Source: Allomuricauda ruestringensis DSM 13258 (GTDB lineage: Bacteria > Bacteroidota > Bacteroidia > Flavobacteriales > Flavobacteriaceae). From it: DNA of 64,000 nucleotides. Position 1 is the first letter of the stretch. Each line of letters starts with the position of its first letter. Below are positions 26,383 through 35,942 of the stretch, in pieces. Position numbers and translations under genes: made by a program. The stretch covers positions 2,658,501 through 2,722,500 of the forward strand of contig NC_015945.1 in assembly GCF_000224085.1 (NCBI RefSeq), in the 5' to 3' direction. The notes under the pieces are model-generated. The model was not told the origin of the DNA. It ran no database searches and worked only from the letters and a program-made list of their open reading frames with translations.

Positions 26383-28140
26383 ATCGAACTCCTGACGGAG
26401 TAAATCCAAATTTGGATTTTTCTCCCGTAACTTTTCATATTTCTCTTCGGGAGTAAAGGCGAACTTTTTGGCCACCTCTTCGTTCACGGTAATGTAAAGC
26501 GAAATGGAATAGTTGTTCAATTTTTGTTTCAGGTAGTCGAGCATCAAACTTTGTTCGCGCTCTATTTCCTTTTTCATTGTACCGTTGGGAAGCTCTATCC
26601 AAATGGTGTTTTCGTTCTTAAGTTTGGGCACATCACTTTGTAGATTGCTCGCCAATATTTTTCTGCCCTGCTTTTCCAATTGATGTACAAAATCATCCCA
26701 ATGCTTTTGCATCTCTTTTTCTTCAAAGGCATCTTTGGGCAAGTCCTTTTCGTCTATGCCTGGGGATTTTGTGTTCTCGTGTGCCTTTTTAACCTTGATG
26801 CTCGATAACGAAAGCCCCGAGACCCGTTTTTCTGAAGTTTTAATTTCAATTTTTTTAGGCTGATATGGCTCTTTGGGTTCGCTTAGCTGTTCCTTTACCG
26901 CTTCTTTTGGTTCAGGAGTATTATTTATGGGTTCTTTTAGGGTGGGCTGCTCGGTTGCTCGGTTGTCTTCTTTTGGTGGGGTAGGAGTGCCATTACTTTG
27001 AGGTGGCTTTGTACCGTTGGATGTAATTTTTTTCCCTGCAAAATAAGAAGCAGGAATTATGAAATCAGCGTTTTTTTTTTCTCCATCAAAAGTGATAGAG
27101 GCTAACTTCATTAGGGTAAGCTCAACGAGCAGCCGCTGATTTTTACTGGTCTTGTACTTTAAATCACAATCGTTCGCCAGATCTATGGCCTTGACAAGAA
27201 ATTCCTTTGATGTCTTTTTTGCCTGGTCTTGATACTGATGCTTCACATCGTCACCCACTTCCAACAGATTTAAGGTCTCTGGATGTTGACAGACCATCAA
27301 ATCCCTGAAATGTGAGGCCAACCCAGTGATGAAGTGATGCCCATCGAACCCGAGGGACAAGGTTTTGTTGAACAGCACCAGGAGTTCTGGGATATTGTTT
27401 GCGAGAATCAAATCCGTGGCAGAAAAATAAATGTCGTAATCGAGAACGTTGAGGTTTTCCGTTACGGCCTTTCGGGTCAATTCTTTTCCGGAAAAGCTTA
27501 CCACACGATCAAAGATTGATAAGGCATCACGCATAGCTCCATCTGCCTTTTGTGCAATAATGTGCAAGGCGCTCTCTTCAGCTTCAATCCCTTGCTGCTC
27601 CGCAATATGTTTTAGGTATTCCGAGGCATCCTTTACCGTGATGCGCTTAAAGTCAAAAATTTGGCATCGGGATAGAATCGTCGGGATTATTTTGTGCTTC
27701 TCCGTGGTTGCCAAGATAAATATGGCGTGTTTTGGTGGTTCTTCCAAGGTCTTCAAAAATGCATTGAAGGCTGATTGGGAGAGCATGTGTACCTCATCAA
27801 TAATATACACCTTGTACTTTCCGGTTTGCGGAGGAATGCGCACTTGGTCTATCAAACTACGAATGTCGTCCACAGAGTTGTTGGAGGCGGCATCCAGTTC
27901 AAAAATATTGAAGGCAAAATCCTCATCTTCCCTTTCCGTACCATCTTGATTGATTTTCTTGGCCAAAATACGGGCACAAGTGGTCTTCCCAACACCTCTT
28001 GGACCACAGAACAAAAGGGCTTGTGCCAAGTGGTTGTGTTCAATGGCATTCATCAAGGTATTGGTAATGGACGATTGGCCCACAACATCCTTGAATGTCT
28101 GAGGTCTATATTTTCTAGCTGATACTATAAATGGTTCCAA
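26371..28140 (-). CDS. dnaX: DNA polymerase III subunit gamma/tau
   Basis: 589 residues; clamp-loader ATPase that loads the sliding clamp. Seen: FIVSARKYRPQTFKDVVGQ, P-loop CGPRGVGKTT, sensor DEVHMLSQSAFNAFLKTLEEPP and TILSRCQIFDFKRI, then a Pro/Glu/Lys-rich tau linker (about 380-470) and a C-terminal domain. Start: TTG at 28140 gives MEPFIVSARKYRP, the usual beginning; a longer in-frame TTG at 28188 would add 16 hydrophobic residues and is not preferred. The four zinc cysteines of the E. coli protein are absent. The 3' end overlaps the TMEM220-like gene. Confidence 0.95.
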   Translation of the reverse strand: MEPFIVSARKYRPQTFKDVVGQSSITNTLMNAIEHNHLAQALLFCGPRGVGKTTCARILAKKINQDGTEREDEDFAFNIFELDAASNNSVDDIRSLIDQVRIPPQTGKYKVYIIDEVHMLSQSAFNAFLKTLEEPPKHAIFILATTEKHKIIPTILSRCQIFDFKRITVKDASEYLKHIAEQQGIEAEESALHIIAQKADGAMRDALSIFDRVVSFSGKELTRKAVTENLNVLDYDIYFSATDLILANNIPELLVLFNKTLSLGFDGHHFITGLASHFRDLMVCQHPETLNLLEVGDDVKHQYQDQAKKTSKEFLVKAIDLANDCDLKYKTSKNQRLLVELTLMKLASITFDGEKKNADFIIPASYFAGKKITSNGTKPPQSNGTPTPPKEDNRATEQPTLKEPINNTPEPKEAVKEQLSEPKEPYQPKKIEIKTSEKRVSGLSLSSIKVKKAHENTKSPGIDEKDLPKDAFEEKEMQKHWDDFVHQLEKQGRKILASNLQSDVPKLKNENTIWIELPNGTMKKEIEREQSLMLDYLKQKLNNYSISLYITVNEEVAKKFAFTPEEKYEKLREKNPNLDLLRQEFDLDF

Positions 28141-28236
28141 TGCTGGGAAAAATACAATTACTACAAATATAAAAATAGGAACGGGCAAAGTTGCCTACAT
28201 GTGCACAGTTAAACCGTTTTTTATTAACAATTGGAT

Positions 28237-28244
28237 TACCTTTG
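28237..28244 (+). promoter_or_regulatory. Candidate -7 box of rnpB
   Basis: TACCTTTG (TAnnTTTG) just 6 nt before the first base of the RNase P RNA. It lies in the 110 nt divergent gap with dnaX. No exact -33 TTTG at N19. Confidence 0.5.
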
Positions 28245-28249
28245 CAAAT

Positions 28250-28543
28250 AGCAGGCCACCTTATCGCTGCAAGTATGGGTAACCTTACTTGAAGAGGAAA
28301 GTCCGGACACCATAGTGCGGCATAGCGGGTAACGCCCGTCCGCCGTGAGGCGAGGACCAGTGCAACAGAAAGCAAGTACAGTTCGGCTGTAGTGAAATCG
28401 GCAAACTCTATGCGGTGAAACGTCATGTAAACCAATGTTTGAGGGCTGCACGCCCGAGTTGGAGGGTAGGCGGTTGGAACACTTGGGCAACCATTTGTCT
28501 AGATAAATGATAAGGGTATACAGAATCCGGCTTATGGCCTGCT
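28250..28543 (+). ncRNA. rnpB: RNase P RNA (class A)
   Basis: Catalytic RNA that removes tRNA 5' leaders. Seen: P1 ends AGCAGGCCA (28250-28258) and TGGCCTGCT (28535-28543) pair; the conserved core GAGGAAAGTCCGGACAC near 28298; ACAGAAAG near 28366; and the closing GATAAATGATAAG...TACAGAATCCGG core near 28502-28530. About 294 nt, on the short side. It ends 1 nt before the rsmD stop codon on the opposite strand, so its terminator must overlap rsmD coding sequence. Confidence 0.93.
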
Positions 28544-28544
28544 T

Positions 28545-29084
28545 TTATTCTACTTCAAAAAAGCTGAAGATACTACCCCCATATTTTCTCCTCTCCGAAA
28601 ATTTTGGATGTTCGGATAGGTCGGTCTGGTCGGAATGTTCAATGACTAAAAGCCCGTCATCCAACAATAACTCTTGTTCAAAAACCAGATTGGCAATGTT
28701 CAAAAATTGTTCGGTATCAAAATCATAAGGTGGGTCAGCAAAAATAAGGTCGAACTTATCCGGCGTTCCTTGTAAAAACTTGAACACGTCAGATTTTACC
28801 GTGTCGATGGAAAAATCCAGCTCCTGTGCTATTTTAGAAATGTAACGCACACAAGCTTGGTGACCATCTACCGCTGTTATCCTTTCCGTACCCCGCGAAG
28901 CAAACTCAAAACTAATGTTCCCTGTTCCTGAGAATAGGTCCAGCACTTTGAGTTCGTCAAAATAAAAGCGATTGTTCAAGATATTGAACAAAGCTTCCTT
29001 GGCCATGTCAGTTGTGGGACGTACTGGTAACTTTTTGGGGGCAGTCAGTCTTTTGCCCTTGTATTTTCCTGAAATAATGCGCAT
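28545..29084 (-). CDS. rsmD: 16S rRNA (guanine(966)-N2)-methyltransferase
   Basis: 179 residues of the RsmD family, which methylates G966 of 16S rRNA. Seen: MRIISGKYKGKRLTAPK start with RPTTDMAKEALFNIL, SAM motif LDLFSGTGNISFEFASRG, and catalytic DPPYDFD near residues 123-129. Its start overlaps the DUF3822 stop by one nucleotide; its stop codon abuts the 3' end of rnpB. Confidence 0.94.
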   Translation of the reverse strand: MRIISGKYKGKRLTAPKKLPVRPTTDMAKEALFNILNNRFYFDELKVLDLFSGTGNISFEFASRGTERITAVDGHQACVRYISKIAQELDFSIDTVKSDVFKFLQGTPDKFDLIFADPPYDFDTEQFLNIANLVFEQELLLDDGLLVIEHSDQTDLSEHPKFSERRKYGGSIFSFFEVE

Positions 29085-29842
29085 TAAAGGGAGCTTAAAA
29101 TGGAAAAGTCTATGCTCTCGTTTTCCAATTGTTCCATAGGGAAGGAAGGATTGCTGGGCGCAAAAACAGAAACGTTTTTAATGTATTGGTAGCAAAGTTT
29201 GTAGATAGGGTCTCCTTCCTCAATAGCTCCGAAGAGTTTAAGTTGAATTTTCTCCAAATCCATTTGTAATTGTTCCAGACTGAACAACAGATAGTAAAGG
29301 AAATCTTCTTTGTTCTTGTACTCAAACTGGTTGTAGAAGAGCAATTTTTTATCGGACATCACCATCATTTCCATCTCTCGCCCAGATACTTGCACATAGC
29401 AAACCGGTTCCGAAGCAGTCCTGTTTTGGTTCAACAAGGTGTTGATGAGAACGGTACCGCTATGCTTAAATTCAAACTCCCCAAAAAGTTCAAAAATATA
29501 GTTGTTTACATTGGTGTAGGGAATGTAAACGTTCATAATTTCTTGGTTGGGAACCTCATCGTAAGCAATAAGGTCGTTTGCCATGATCTTGGCGTTGAAT
29601 TTTAGGTAGTTGGGCAGCTCTTCCTTATTAAAAAGAGGTTTGGGAACCAACCCGAACATATTGTTCTTGTGAATGACCATTACTTCGGAAAAGTTCCTTC
29701 CGATCCCGCCCTGCTTGCTTAGCTTTTCTTTTAACTCCTTTAACACCAGGTAGGGGGTGAGCTGTGTTTGGAAATTCACTCTTTCAAAAGCCAGAACCTT
29801 ATTGGTAATGGTGTCCAGTGCACAAAAAGAAAGTCCATTCAA
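29084..29842 (-). CDS. DUF3822 family protein
   Basis: 252 residues from a TTG start (LNGLSFCALDTITNK...). The DUF3822 family is conserved in Bacteroidetes next to rsmD; its fold is actin/ASKHA-like by family description, function unknown. The open frame continues upstream to 29914 (TYRKLSIQAGLNGLS), and homologous proteins usually start before the KLSIQ stretch, but no ATG, GTG or TTG exists there; either TTG at 29842 is right or a rare start (ATA or ATT) is used. Operon with rsmD. Confidence 0.8.
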   Translation of the reverse strand: MNGLSFCALDTITNKVLAFERVNFQTQLTPYLVLKELKEKLSKQGGIGRNFSEVMVIHKNNMFGLVPKPLFNKEELPNYLKFNAKIMANDLIAYDEVPNQEIMNVYIPYTNVNNYIFELFGEFEFKHSGTVLINTLLNQNRTASEPVCYVQVSGREMEMMVMSDKKLLFYNQFEYKNKEDFLYYLLFSLEQLQMDLEKIQLKLFGAIEEGDPIYKLCYQYIKNVSVFAPSNPSFPMEQLENESIDFSILSSL

Positions 29843-29898
29843 GCCAGCTTGAATGGACAGTTTTCTATAGGTGCTATTTGTATCGTTCGGTGCTATAG

Positions 29899-30636
29899 CT
29901 AATTTATCTTTTTCCTATCGTAGATAGGTGGCCAGTTTCCGTTTGTACTAACATCGGTCAAGGAACCAACCTTTATTTCTGAACCATTAACTTCTTCAAC
30001 ACTCTGGTAAGAATTTTCCTTTTCGACCAAGTCTTGTGGCTGATCGTAAAGCACAACATTTTTCTTAACCTTGGCTTCGAACACTGGGGCTTTATATCCG
30101 CTTTTGTCGATAATGTCGGCCTTCATTTCAAACTTTTCATTGTTCTGGGCGTAGGGAACGTTCATCATGGTTTTGTAACGGTCATCTGCTCCAAAAAGGG
30201 AGTCCTTTACCTTGACAGTCCCCAAAGTGTCAATAATAATGGTGTCCTGTTGCATTTCAATTTGATATACCCTGTCGTATCTCATAAAGGAGGAGTCGCG
30301 CTGTGTGGTAATGGTATAGTTGCCGGTGTCGACGAATTTGATCAAACTCTCAAAGTCGTTGGCGTATTTTCCGTTTACTGTTTTATAAGCTTCTTGTGAA
30401 TCTCTAATGTCCTTTAACTTGTTGATTACTTTAGTGAATCTTTCATTTCTTACCTTGTTAAACTCAATAGGAGCGTTTATGGAATGATATATTTTATAGC
30501 CAAGGTAAATGCTCAGAATCCCAAATAGAATTATTAAAACGGGCTTTACTTTTTGAGGTAAAAATCTATCAATAACGAAAACAAGCCCTATGGTCACAAG
30601 GCATATTAATACAACAATAAGAATTAAGTTTAACAT
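29899..30636 (-). CDS. Membrane-anchored hypothetical protein
   Basis: 245 residues with two N-terminal membrane segments (about 2-23, NLILIVVLICLVTIGLVFVI, and 33-51) and a long soluble part that is predicted mixed alpha/beta and contains EFNKVRNERFTKVINKLKDIRDSQEAYKTVNGKYA. I do not recognise a function; the pattern resembles periplasmic domains of flavobacterial envelope proteins. Probably same operon as DUF3822 and rsmD (57 nt gap). Confidence 0.7.
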   Translation of the reverse strand: MLNLILIVVLICLVTIGLVFVIDRFLPQKVKPVLIILFGILSIYLGYKIYHSINAPIEFNKVRNERFTKVINKLKDIRDSQEAYKTVNGKYANDFESLIKFVDTGNYTITTQRDSSFMRYDRVYQIEMQQDTIIIDTLGTVKVKDSLFGADDRYKTMMNVPYAQNNEKFEMKADIIDKSGYKAPVFEAKVKKNVVLYDQPQDLVEKENSYQSVEEVNGSEIKVGSLTDVSTNGNWPPIYDRKKIN

Positions 30637-30743
30637 ATCTGATACTGTCTTTCAAAGTTAATTTAGTGGTTACAGACAAATCTACAATATTTTTTTTATT
30701 GGGAAACTTTTTGCTTTAAAAAAGACCACTATATTTAGCACTC

Positions 30744-32177
30744 ATGAAGGATTTTGACGCACCCGCTTTTTTAAAGATTTTAACTGAAAAATTCCCGCAC
30801 GCACCTACCCAAAAACAAGGGGTTGCACTTAATAAGCTGGCTAACTTTGTTTTAGAGGGCAAAAAGGACAATGTGTTCCTGTTGAAAGGATTCGCTGGAA
30901 CGGGGAAAACGACATTGGTGGCCACATTGGTGAGCAGTCTTTGGAAAGTAAAAATGATCGCTGTTTTAATGGCACCGACCGGAAGGGCAGCAAAAGTAAT
31001 GTCCGTTTATTCCGGAAATAAAGCCTTAACCATACACAAAAAGATATACTTTCCTAAAAAGCAATCGGGTGGTGGCATCCAGTTTGTATTGGCCCCCAAC
31101 AAACACCGGAACACCGTTTTTATAGTGGACGAAGCATCCATGATTCCAGATACACCTGCAGATTCCAAACTGTTCGAAAATGGTTCGCTTTTGGATGACC
31201 TTATGTATTATGTACACTCTGGGCATAACTGTAAATTGATATTGATCGGAGATACCGCCCAATTACCGCCCGTAAAATTGGATTTGAGCCCTGCACTCGA
31301 CGAAAACCGCTTGTCCTTAAATTATGATAAGGAAGTGGAATGTTTGGAGCTGGACGAGGTAATGCGGCAATCGGATGATTCGGGCATCCTTTATAATGCA
31401 ACCAATCTTAGGGAACAGTTGCAATCAGAATTTTTCGAGGATTTTAAGTTTGAACTTAATAATTATAAAGATATTGTGAGGTTAATAGATGGTAACGAAA
31501 TACAGGAAGCCATTGATTCATCTTATGGTGAAAATGGAAAGGAGCAGACGGCCATCATTGTACGATCCAACAAAAGGGCCAATCTGTACAATCAGAATAT
31601 TCGTGAACGCATTCTCTTTTTGGATAACGAAATTGCCGTAGGCGATTATATGATGGTCGTAAAGAACAATTACTTCTGGCTAAAACCCAATTCCGAAGCT
31701 GGTTTTATTGCCAATGGCGACATTATAGAGGTGCTGGAACTCTTTGCCATCAAAGAATTGTATGGGTTTAAGTTTGCGGAGGTAAAGGTTAAGATGGTGG
31801 ATTACCCCAATCAAAAACCATTCGAGACCGTTCTTTTGTTGGATACCATTACCACGGTGACGCCTTCCCTTTCGTATGAAGATGGCAACAAACTCTACCA
31901 AGAGGTGATGAAGGACTACGCCCACGAAAAATCCAAATACCGAAAGTTTTTGGGGGTGAAGAACAATCGATTTTTTAACGCACTGCAAGTCAAGTTTTCC
32001 TATGCGATTACTTGTCATAAATCCCAAGGGGGACAATGGGACACTGTTTTTGTAGAGCAGCCTTACCTGCCCAACGGTGTGGATAAAGATTACTTAAGAT
32101 GGCTTTATACAGCCGTGACAAGGGCGGAGCGCCAACTCTATTTAATAGGTTTCAAGGATGATTTTTTTCTTGACTAG
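30744..32177 (+). CDS. RecD-like ATP-dependent DNA helicase
   Basis: 477 residues, superfamily 1 helicase of the RecD2/exodeoxyribonuclease V alpha type. Seen: Walker A GFAGTGKTTL near residues 52-61, MAPTGRAAKVM, Walker B VDEASMI, motif III GDTAQLPPV, and at the C-terminus the UvrD-C2-like YAITCHKSQGGQWD and LYTAVTRAERQLYLIG. Shorter than E. coli RecD, without its long N-terminus; likely a stand-alone repair helicase. Confidence 0.92.
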   Translation: MKDFDAPAFLKILTEKFPHAPTQKQGVALNKLANFVLEGKKDNVFLLKGFAGTGKTTLVATLVSSLWKVKMIAVLMAPTGRAAKVMSVYSGNKALTIHKKIYFPKKQSGGGIQFVLAPNKHRNTVFIVDEASMIPDTPADSKLFENGSLLDDLMYYVHSGHNCKLILIGDTAQLPPVKLDLSPALDENRLSLNYDKEVECLELDEVMRQSDDSGILYNATNLREQLQSEFFEDFKFELNNYKDIVRLIDGNEIQEAIDSSYGENGKEQTAIIVRSNKRANLYNQNIRERILFLDNEIAVGDYMMVVKNNYFWLKPNSEAGFIANGDIIEVLELFAIKELYGFKFAEVKVKMVDYPNQKPFETVLLLDTITTVTPSLSYEDGNKLYQEVMKDYAHEKSKYRKFLGVKNNRFFNALQVKFSYAITCHKSQGGQWDTVFVEQPYLPNGVDKDYLRWLYTAVTRAERQLYLIGFKDDFFLD

Positions 32178-32201
32178 GAAAAACCTATTTTAGACATCAG
32201 C

Positions 32202-32771
32202 ATGAATATTGAACCAGATACCATAATAAGTTTGTTCCTCGGAATTGGATTGGCAGCTTCCGTAGGCTTCCGTATTTTTCTACCCCTTTTTGCCCTTAGT
32301 TTTGCCGCATATTTAGGGGTTTGGGAACTCAATGATAGCTGGCAATGGATTGGAAGTTTAACCGCACTCATTACTTTGGGCGTGGCAACCATTGTGGAAA
32401 TTTTTGCCTATTTCATCCCTTGGGTGGACAATGTATTGGATAGTATCGCCATTCCCTTGGCCGGAATTGCAGGTACCGCCGTAGTGGTGTCCACAGCAGC
32501 TAATTTGGATCCCGTGGTCACCTGGTCTTTGGCCATTATTGCAGGGGGAGGAACGGCAACGGCCATAAAAGGGGCCAATGCAGCAGGTAGGTTAACATCC
32601 ACTGGAACCACTGGAGGATTGGTCAATCCATTGGTGTCGACGGTGGAAACGGGGGCTGCCGTAGCGGTGAGTACAGCATCCATCTTGGTACCGCCCATTG
32701 CAGCCATTCTGGTAATCATCATTTTGTTGATCATATTCAGGATTTATAGAAAGATCAGACCCAAAAAATAA
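32202..32771 (+). CDS. DUF4126 membrane protein
   Basis: 189 residues with about five membrane segments ([31 protein letters not shown] region first, then 60-85, 88-110, 120-150 and 165-185). GFRIFLPL and the glycine-rich [25 protein letters not shown] are hallmarks of DUF4126. Function unknown. Probably co-transcribed with the helicase (24 nt gap). Confidence 0.85.
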   Translation: MNIEPDTIISLFLGIGLAASVGFRIFLPLFALSFAAYLGVWELNDSWQWIGSLTALITLGVATIVEIFAYFIPWVDNVLDSIAIPLAGIAGTAVVVSTAANLDPVVTWSLAIIAGGGTATAIKGANAAGRLTSTGTTGGLVNPLVSTVETGAAVAVSTASILVPPIAAILVIIILLIIFRIYRKIRPKK

Positions 32772-32796
32772 CATTCATTCAAGCAATAGATATAAA

Positions 32797-33525
32797 GTGA
32801 ATATAATTTCCATGATTCCCGCCCGCTATCAAGCCTCTAGGTTTCCCGCTAAACTGATGCAGGACCTTGGTGGGAAACCCGTGATTGTCAGAACCTACGA
32901 AGCAGCCGTAAACACAGGGCTTTTTAGCGAAGTGTACGTGGTTACCGATAGCCCAATAATCTCCGATGTGATCAAAGAGATAGGAGGTAATGTGATCATG
33001 AGCAAAACAGCACACGAAAGCGGAAGCGATAGGATTGCCGAGGCTGTTGAGGATATGGATGTGGATATTGTGATCAATGTTCAAGGTGATGAGCCTTTTA
33101 TTGATGCCGAAAGCTTGGAAAAAATTATCAAAGTATTCAAAAATGATACAGCGAAAGAAATTGATCTGGGGTCATTGATGACACCGATTACCGACTGGGA
33201 TGAAATATCCAACCCCAACACGGTAAAGGTTATCGTGGACAATCAAGGTTTTGCCCTTTATTTTTCACGTTCCCCGATTCCTTATCCAAGGGATAAAGAA
33301 GTAGAGGCAACCTATTACAAACACAAAGGAGTTTATGTTTTCAGAAAACGGGCACTCATGGATTTTAAAAAATTGCCCATGTTGCCACTGGAGGCCAAGG
33401 AAAAAATAGAGGCCATCCGGTTTTTGGAGTATGGTAGGAAAATAAAAATGGTGGAAACCCACGTCACAGGCATCGAAATTGATACCCCAGAAGATTTAGA
33501 TCGTGCTAGAAAAATATGGAAGTAG
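32797..33525 (+). CDS. kdsB: CMP-KDO synthetase
   Basis: 242 residues; activates KDO (or 8-amino-KDO) with CTP for lipopolysaccharide. Seen: [26 protein letters not shown] and EQLRLE-type [12 protein letters not shown], all of the KdsB family. It starts at GTG ([10 protein letters not shown] follows). The start of the HAD gene lies inside its last 10 nt. With kdnB two genes downstream, the product may activate 8-amino-KDO (Kdo8N) rather than KDO, as in Shewanella; inference. Confidence 0.95.
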   Translation: MNIISMIPARYQASRFPAKLMQDLGGKPVIVRTYEAAVNTGLFSEVYVVTDSPIISDVIKEIGGNVIMSKTAHESGSDRIAEAVEDMDVDIVINVQGDEPFIDAESLEKIIKVFKNDTAKEIDLGSLMTPITDWDEISNPNTVKVIVDNQGFALYFSRSPIPYPRDKEVEATYYKHKGVYVFRKRALMDFKKLPMLPLEAKEKIEAIRFLEYGRKIKMVETHVTGIEIDTPEDLDRARKIWK

Positions 33526-34220
33526 ATTTCTCCAACATAAAAACAATCGGTTTTGATGCAGACGATACCCTTTGGGTAAACGAGACCTATTTTAGGGATA
33601 CCGAGGAAAAGTTCGCGGAACTCTTGGAAGGCTACGAAACCAAGAACAAGATAGATCAAGAGCTGTTTAAAATAGAAATGGCCAACTTGGATATTTACGG
33701 ATATGGTATAAAAGGATTTGTGCTCTCCATGATAGAATCTGCGCTGGACCTTTCCAATAATAAGGTTTCGCAAGAAACCATTGGGGAAATATTGAACCTG
33801 GGCAAGAAAATGATATCCCATCCCGTGGAATTGCTCGATGGGGTGGAGGAAGTCCTATCAAAATTGATGGGAAAATATAGGTTGATCGTTCTGACCAAGG
33901 GGGATCTTTTGGACCAAGAGCGGAAGTTGGAAAAATCCGGACTTACCAAATACTTTCACCATGTAGAAGTTTTGAGCGATAAAAAAGAGAGTAACTATAA
34001 AAATTTGCTCGAGCATTTAAATATAGATGTGAGCGAGTTTCTGATGATAGGCAATTCCTTAAAATCGGATATATTGCCCATCTTAAATATTGGGGCCCAA
34101 GCTGTTCACGTTCCATTTCACACCACATGGGCACACGAAATGGTTTCTGAGGACGAGCTGGTGAACAACCATCTAAAACTTAGTGGCCTCAAAGAAATTT
34201 TGAAGTATTTGAATAACTAA
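33516..34220 (+). CDS. HAD-superfamily phosphatase
   Basis: 234 residues. HAD motif [10 protein letters not shown] (Asp nucleophile), motif II LTKGD, Lys-containing SDKKESNY and motif [11 protein letters not shown] are all visible. Not KdsC by sight: KdsC is shorter and lacks a cap, whereas this has a helical cap at about 25-100. Translation-linked to kdsB (10 nt overlap) and kdnB (1 nt overlap), so probably part of the KDO branch; substrate unknown. Confidence 0.85.
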   Translation: MEVDFSNIKTIGFDADDTLWVNETYFRDTEEKFAELLEGYETKNKIDQELFKIEMANLDIYGYGIKGFVLSMIESALDLSNNKVSQETIGEILNLGKKMISHPVELLDGVEEVLSKLMGKYRLIVLTKGDLLDQERKLEKSGLTKYFHHVEVLSDKKESNYKNLLEHLNIDVSEFLMIGNSLKSDILPILNIGAQAVHVPFHTTWAHEMVSEDELVNNHLKLSGLKEILKYLNN

Positions 34221-35347
34221 TGAAGATAGAAAGCAATTTGAAAAAACATAAAGCAAACCCTACAAATAAAACCACCTACCGAAACTTTCCCATGGTACCC
34301 AAAGTTATTTTTGGATCGGGAAGTTTTTCACAATTGGGAGATATTTTGTTGCCGATGCGAAAAAACTCGGAGGCCCCTTTTATTTTTATGGTCGACGATT
34401 TTTTTGAAAACCAACAGTTCTTGGCACAGGTTCCCTTGATGTTCAATGATGAGGTTATTTTTATCTCCGCAGAAGAGGAGCCCAAAACAGCACAAGTAGA
34501 TGCGCTTGTTGCCCAGATTAGGGAAAAATACAGCGAGCTTCCATCAGGTATTATCGGTATTGGGGGAGGAACGCTATTGGATTTGGCCAAGGCCGTATCC
34601 ATTTTATTGAACAATAAAGGACTCGCCAAAGACTACCAAGGATGGGATTTGGTAAACAAGCCGGCATTGTATCATGTTGGAATCCCCACCATTAGTGGAA
34701 CAGGGGCCGAGGTATCCCGAACCACAGTGCTGTTGGGGCCTGAAAAAAAATTGGGGATCAATTCGGATTTTACACCTTTTGACCAGGTACTTTTGGATCC
34801 TGATTTTTCAAAAACTGTTCCCAAAGACCAATGGTTCTATACAGGAATGGATTGCTTTATCCATTGTGTGGAATCGTTAACGGGCACCTACCTGAATGCT
34901 TTTAGCCAGAGTTATGGGGAAAAGGCCATGGAACTTTGCCAAGAGGTGTTTCTTGGAGATATTCCTGTAGAAGATTCCAGGGACAAATTGATGATGGCAT
35001 CTTGGCACGGGGGAATGAGCATCGCTTATTCACAGGTTGGGGTGGCACACGCCATGAGCTATGGTTTATCTTACCTTTTGGGGATAAAACACGGAATAGG
35101 CAATTGTTTGGTGTTTCAACATTTGGAAGAATTTTATCCCAAGGGCGTAGCATTGTTCAACAAAATGATGGACAAGCACAATATTCAATTGCCTAAAGGT
35201 GTCTGTGCCGATCTAACCCAAAACGATTTTGATGTAATGGTAAACATCTCATTGGGCTTGGAACCTTTATGGGAAAATGCTTTGGGCAAGGATTGGAAAA
35301 CCATTATGACCCCAGAACGTCTACAGGTACTGTACGAAAAAATATAG
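34220..35347 (+). CDS. kdnB: KdnB-like 3-deoxy-octulosonate 8-oxidase (Fe-type ADH)
   Basis: 375 residues of the iron-containing alcohol dehydrogenase family. Its start (YRNFPMVPKVIFGSGSF, near 21-37) and overall pattern match KdnB of Shewanella, which oxidises KDO at C8 so that KdnA can then aminate it to 8-amino-KDO. NAD loop GIGGGTLLDLAKA and metal residues MDCFIHCVESL, HAMSYGL and KHGIGN are seen. It overlaps the HAD gene by 1 nt. No KdnA-type aminotransferase is found anywhere in this window. Confidence 0.8.
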   Translation: MKIESNLKKHKANPTNKTTYRNFPMVPKVIFGSGSFSQLGDILLPMRKNSEAPFIFMVDDFFENQQFLAQVPLMFNDEVIFISAEEEPKTAQVDALVAQIREKYSELPSGIIGIGGGTLLDLAKAVSILLNNKGLAKDYQGWDLVNKPALYHVGIPTISGTGAEVSRTTVLLGPEKKLGINSDFTPFDQVLLDPDFSKTVPKDQWFYTGMDCFIHCVESLTGTYLNAFSQSYGEKAMELCQEVFLGDIPVEDSRDKLMMASWHGGMSIAYSQVGVAHAMSYGLSYLLGIKHGIGNCLVFQHLEEFYPKGVALFNKMMDKHNIQLPKGVCADLTQNDFDVMVNISLGLEPLWENALGKDWKTIMTPERLQVLYEKI

Positions 35348-35380
35348 GGATTGTTCTATTTGGAACAATAATCACAATAA

Positions 35381-35923
35381 ATGCGTAAACTGGCCAAGTT
35401 TATTTACTTCAAGTTGTTGGGATGGAAACTCATCGGCTCTTTTCCCGATGTGGACAAGTGTGTTATCATCGTAGTTCCCCATACCCATTGGTTGGATTTT
35501 TTCCTAGGCCTCTTGATCAGGAAGGTAATCAACCAAGAAATCAACTACATTGGCAAAAAGAGCCTTTTTAAGCCCCCGTTCGGATGGTTTTTTAGGTGGA
35601 CTGGCGGTGCGCCCGTAGATCGTTCCAAAAATTCCAATACGGTAGATACTATTGTCCAGATTTTCAATACCAGAAAAATATTTCGTCTAGCATTGGCCCC
35701 AGAGGGCACCCGTAAAAAAGTGGAACAGCTCAGAACGGGATTTTACCACATTGCCAAAAAGGCCAATGTTCCTATTGTTACGGTAGCATTCGATTTTGGC
35801 AAAAAAGAAATCAAAATAGGAAAGCCTTTTTACACTACGGATGACCAAGAAAGCGACTTTGAGAAAATTCAAGACTTCTATAAAGGGGTAAAGGGCAAGG
35901 TGCCTCAATATAGCTACCCCTGA
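35381..35923 (+). CDS. 1-acyl-glycerol-3-phosphate acyltransferase-like protein
   Basis: 180 residues of the PlsC superfamily. Motif I HTHWLD (HxxxxD), motif II KKSLFKPPFGW and motif III APEGTR are seen. It is short, with one N-terminal hydrophobic segment. It follows kdnB by 33 nt and probably ends that lipid A/phospholipid-type operon. Substrate not clear: could acylate lipid A precursors or glycerophosphate. Confidence 0.85.
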   Translation: MRKLAKFIYFKLLGWKLIGSFPDVDKCVIIVVPHTHWLDFFLGLLIRKVINQEINYIGKKSLFKPPFGWFFRWTGGAPVDRSKNSNTVDTIVQIFNTRKIFRLALAPEGTRKKVEQLRTGFYHIAKKANVPIVTVAFDFGKKEIKIGKPFYTTDDQESDFEKIQDFYKGVKGKVPQYSYP

Positions 35924-35942
35924 ATTCGCTTGCCTTCCGACG

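Noticed and set aside
33516..34220. KdsC (KDO-8-phosphate phosphatase)
   Set aside because: It has a cap domain and is longer than KdsC, which is a capless HAD; only the location suggested it.
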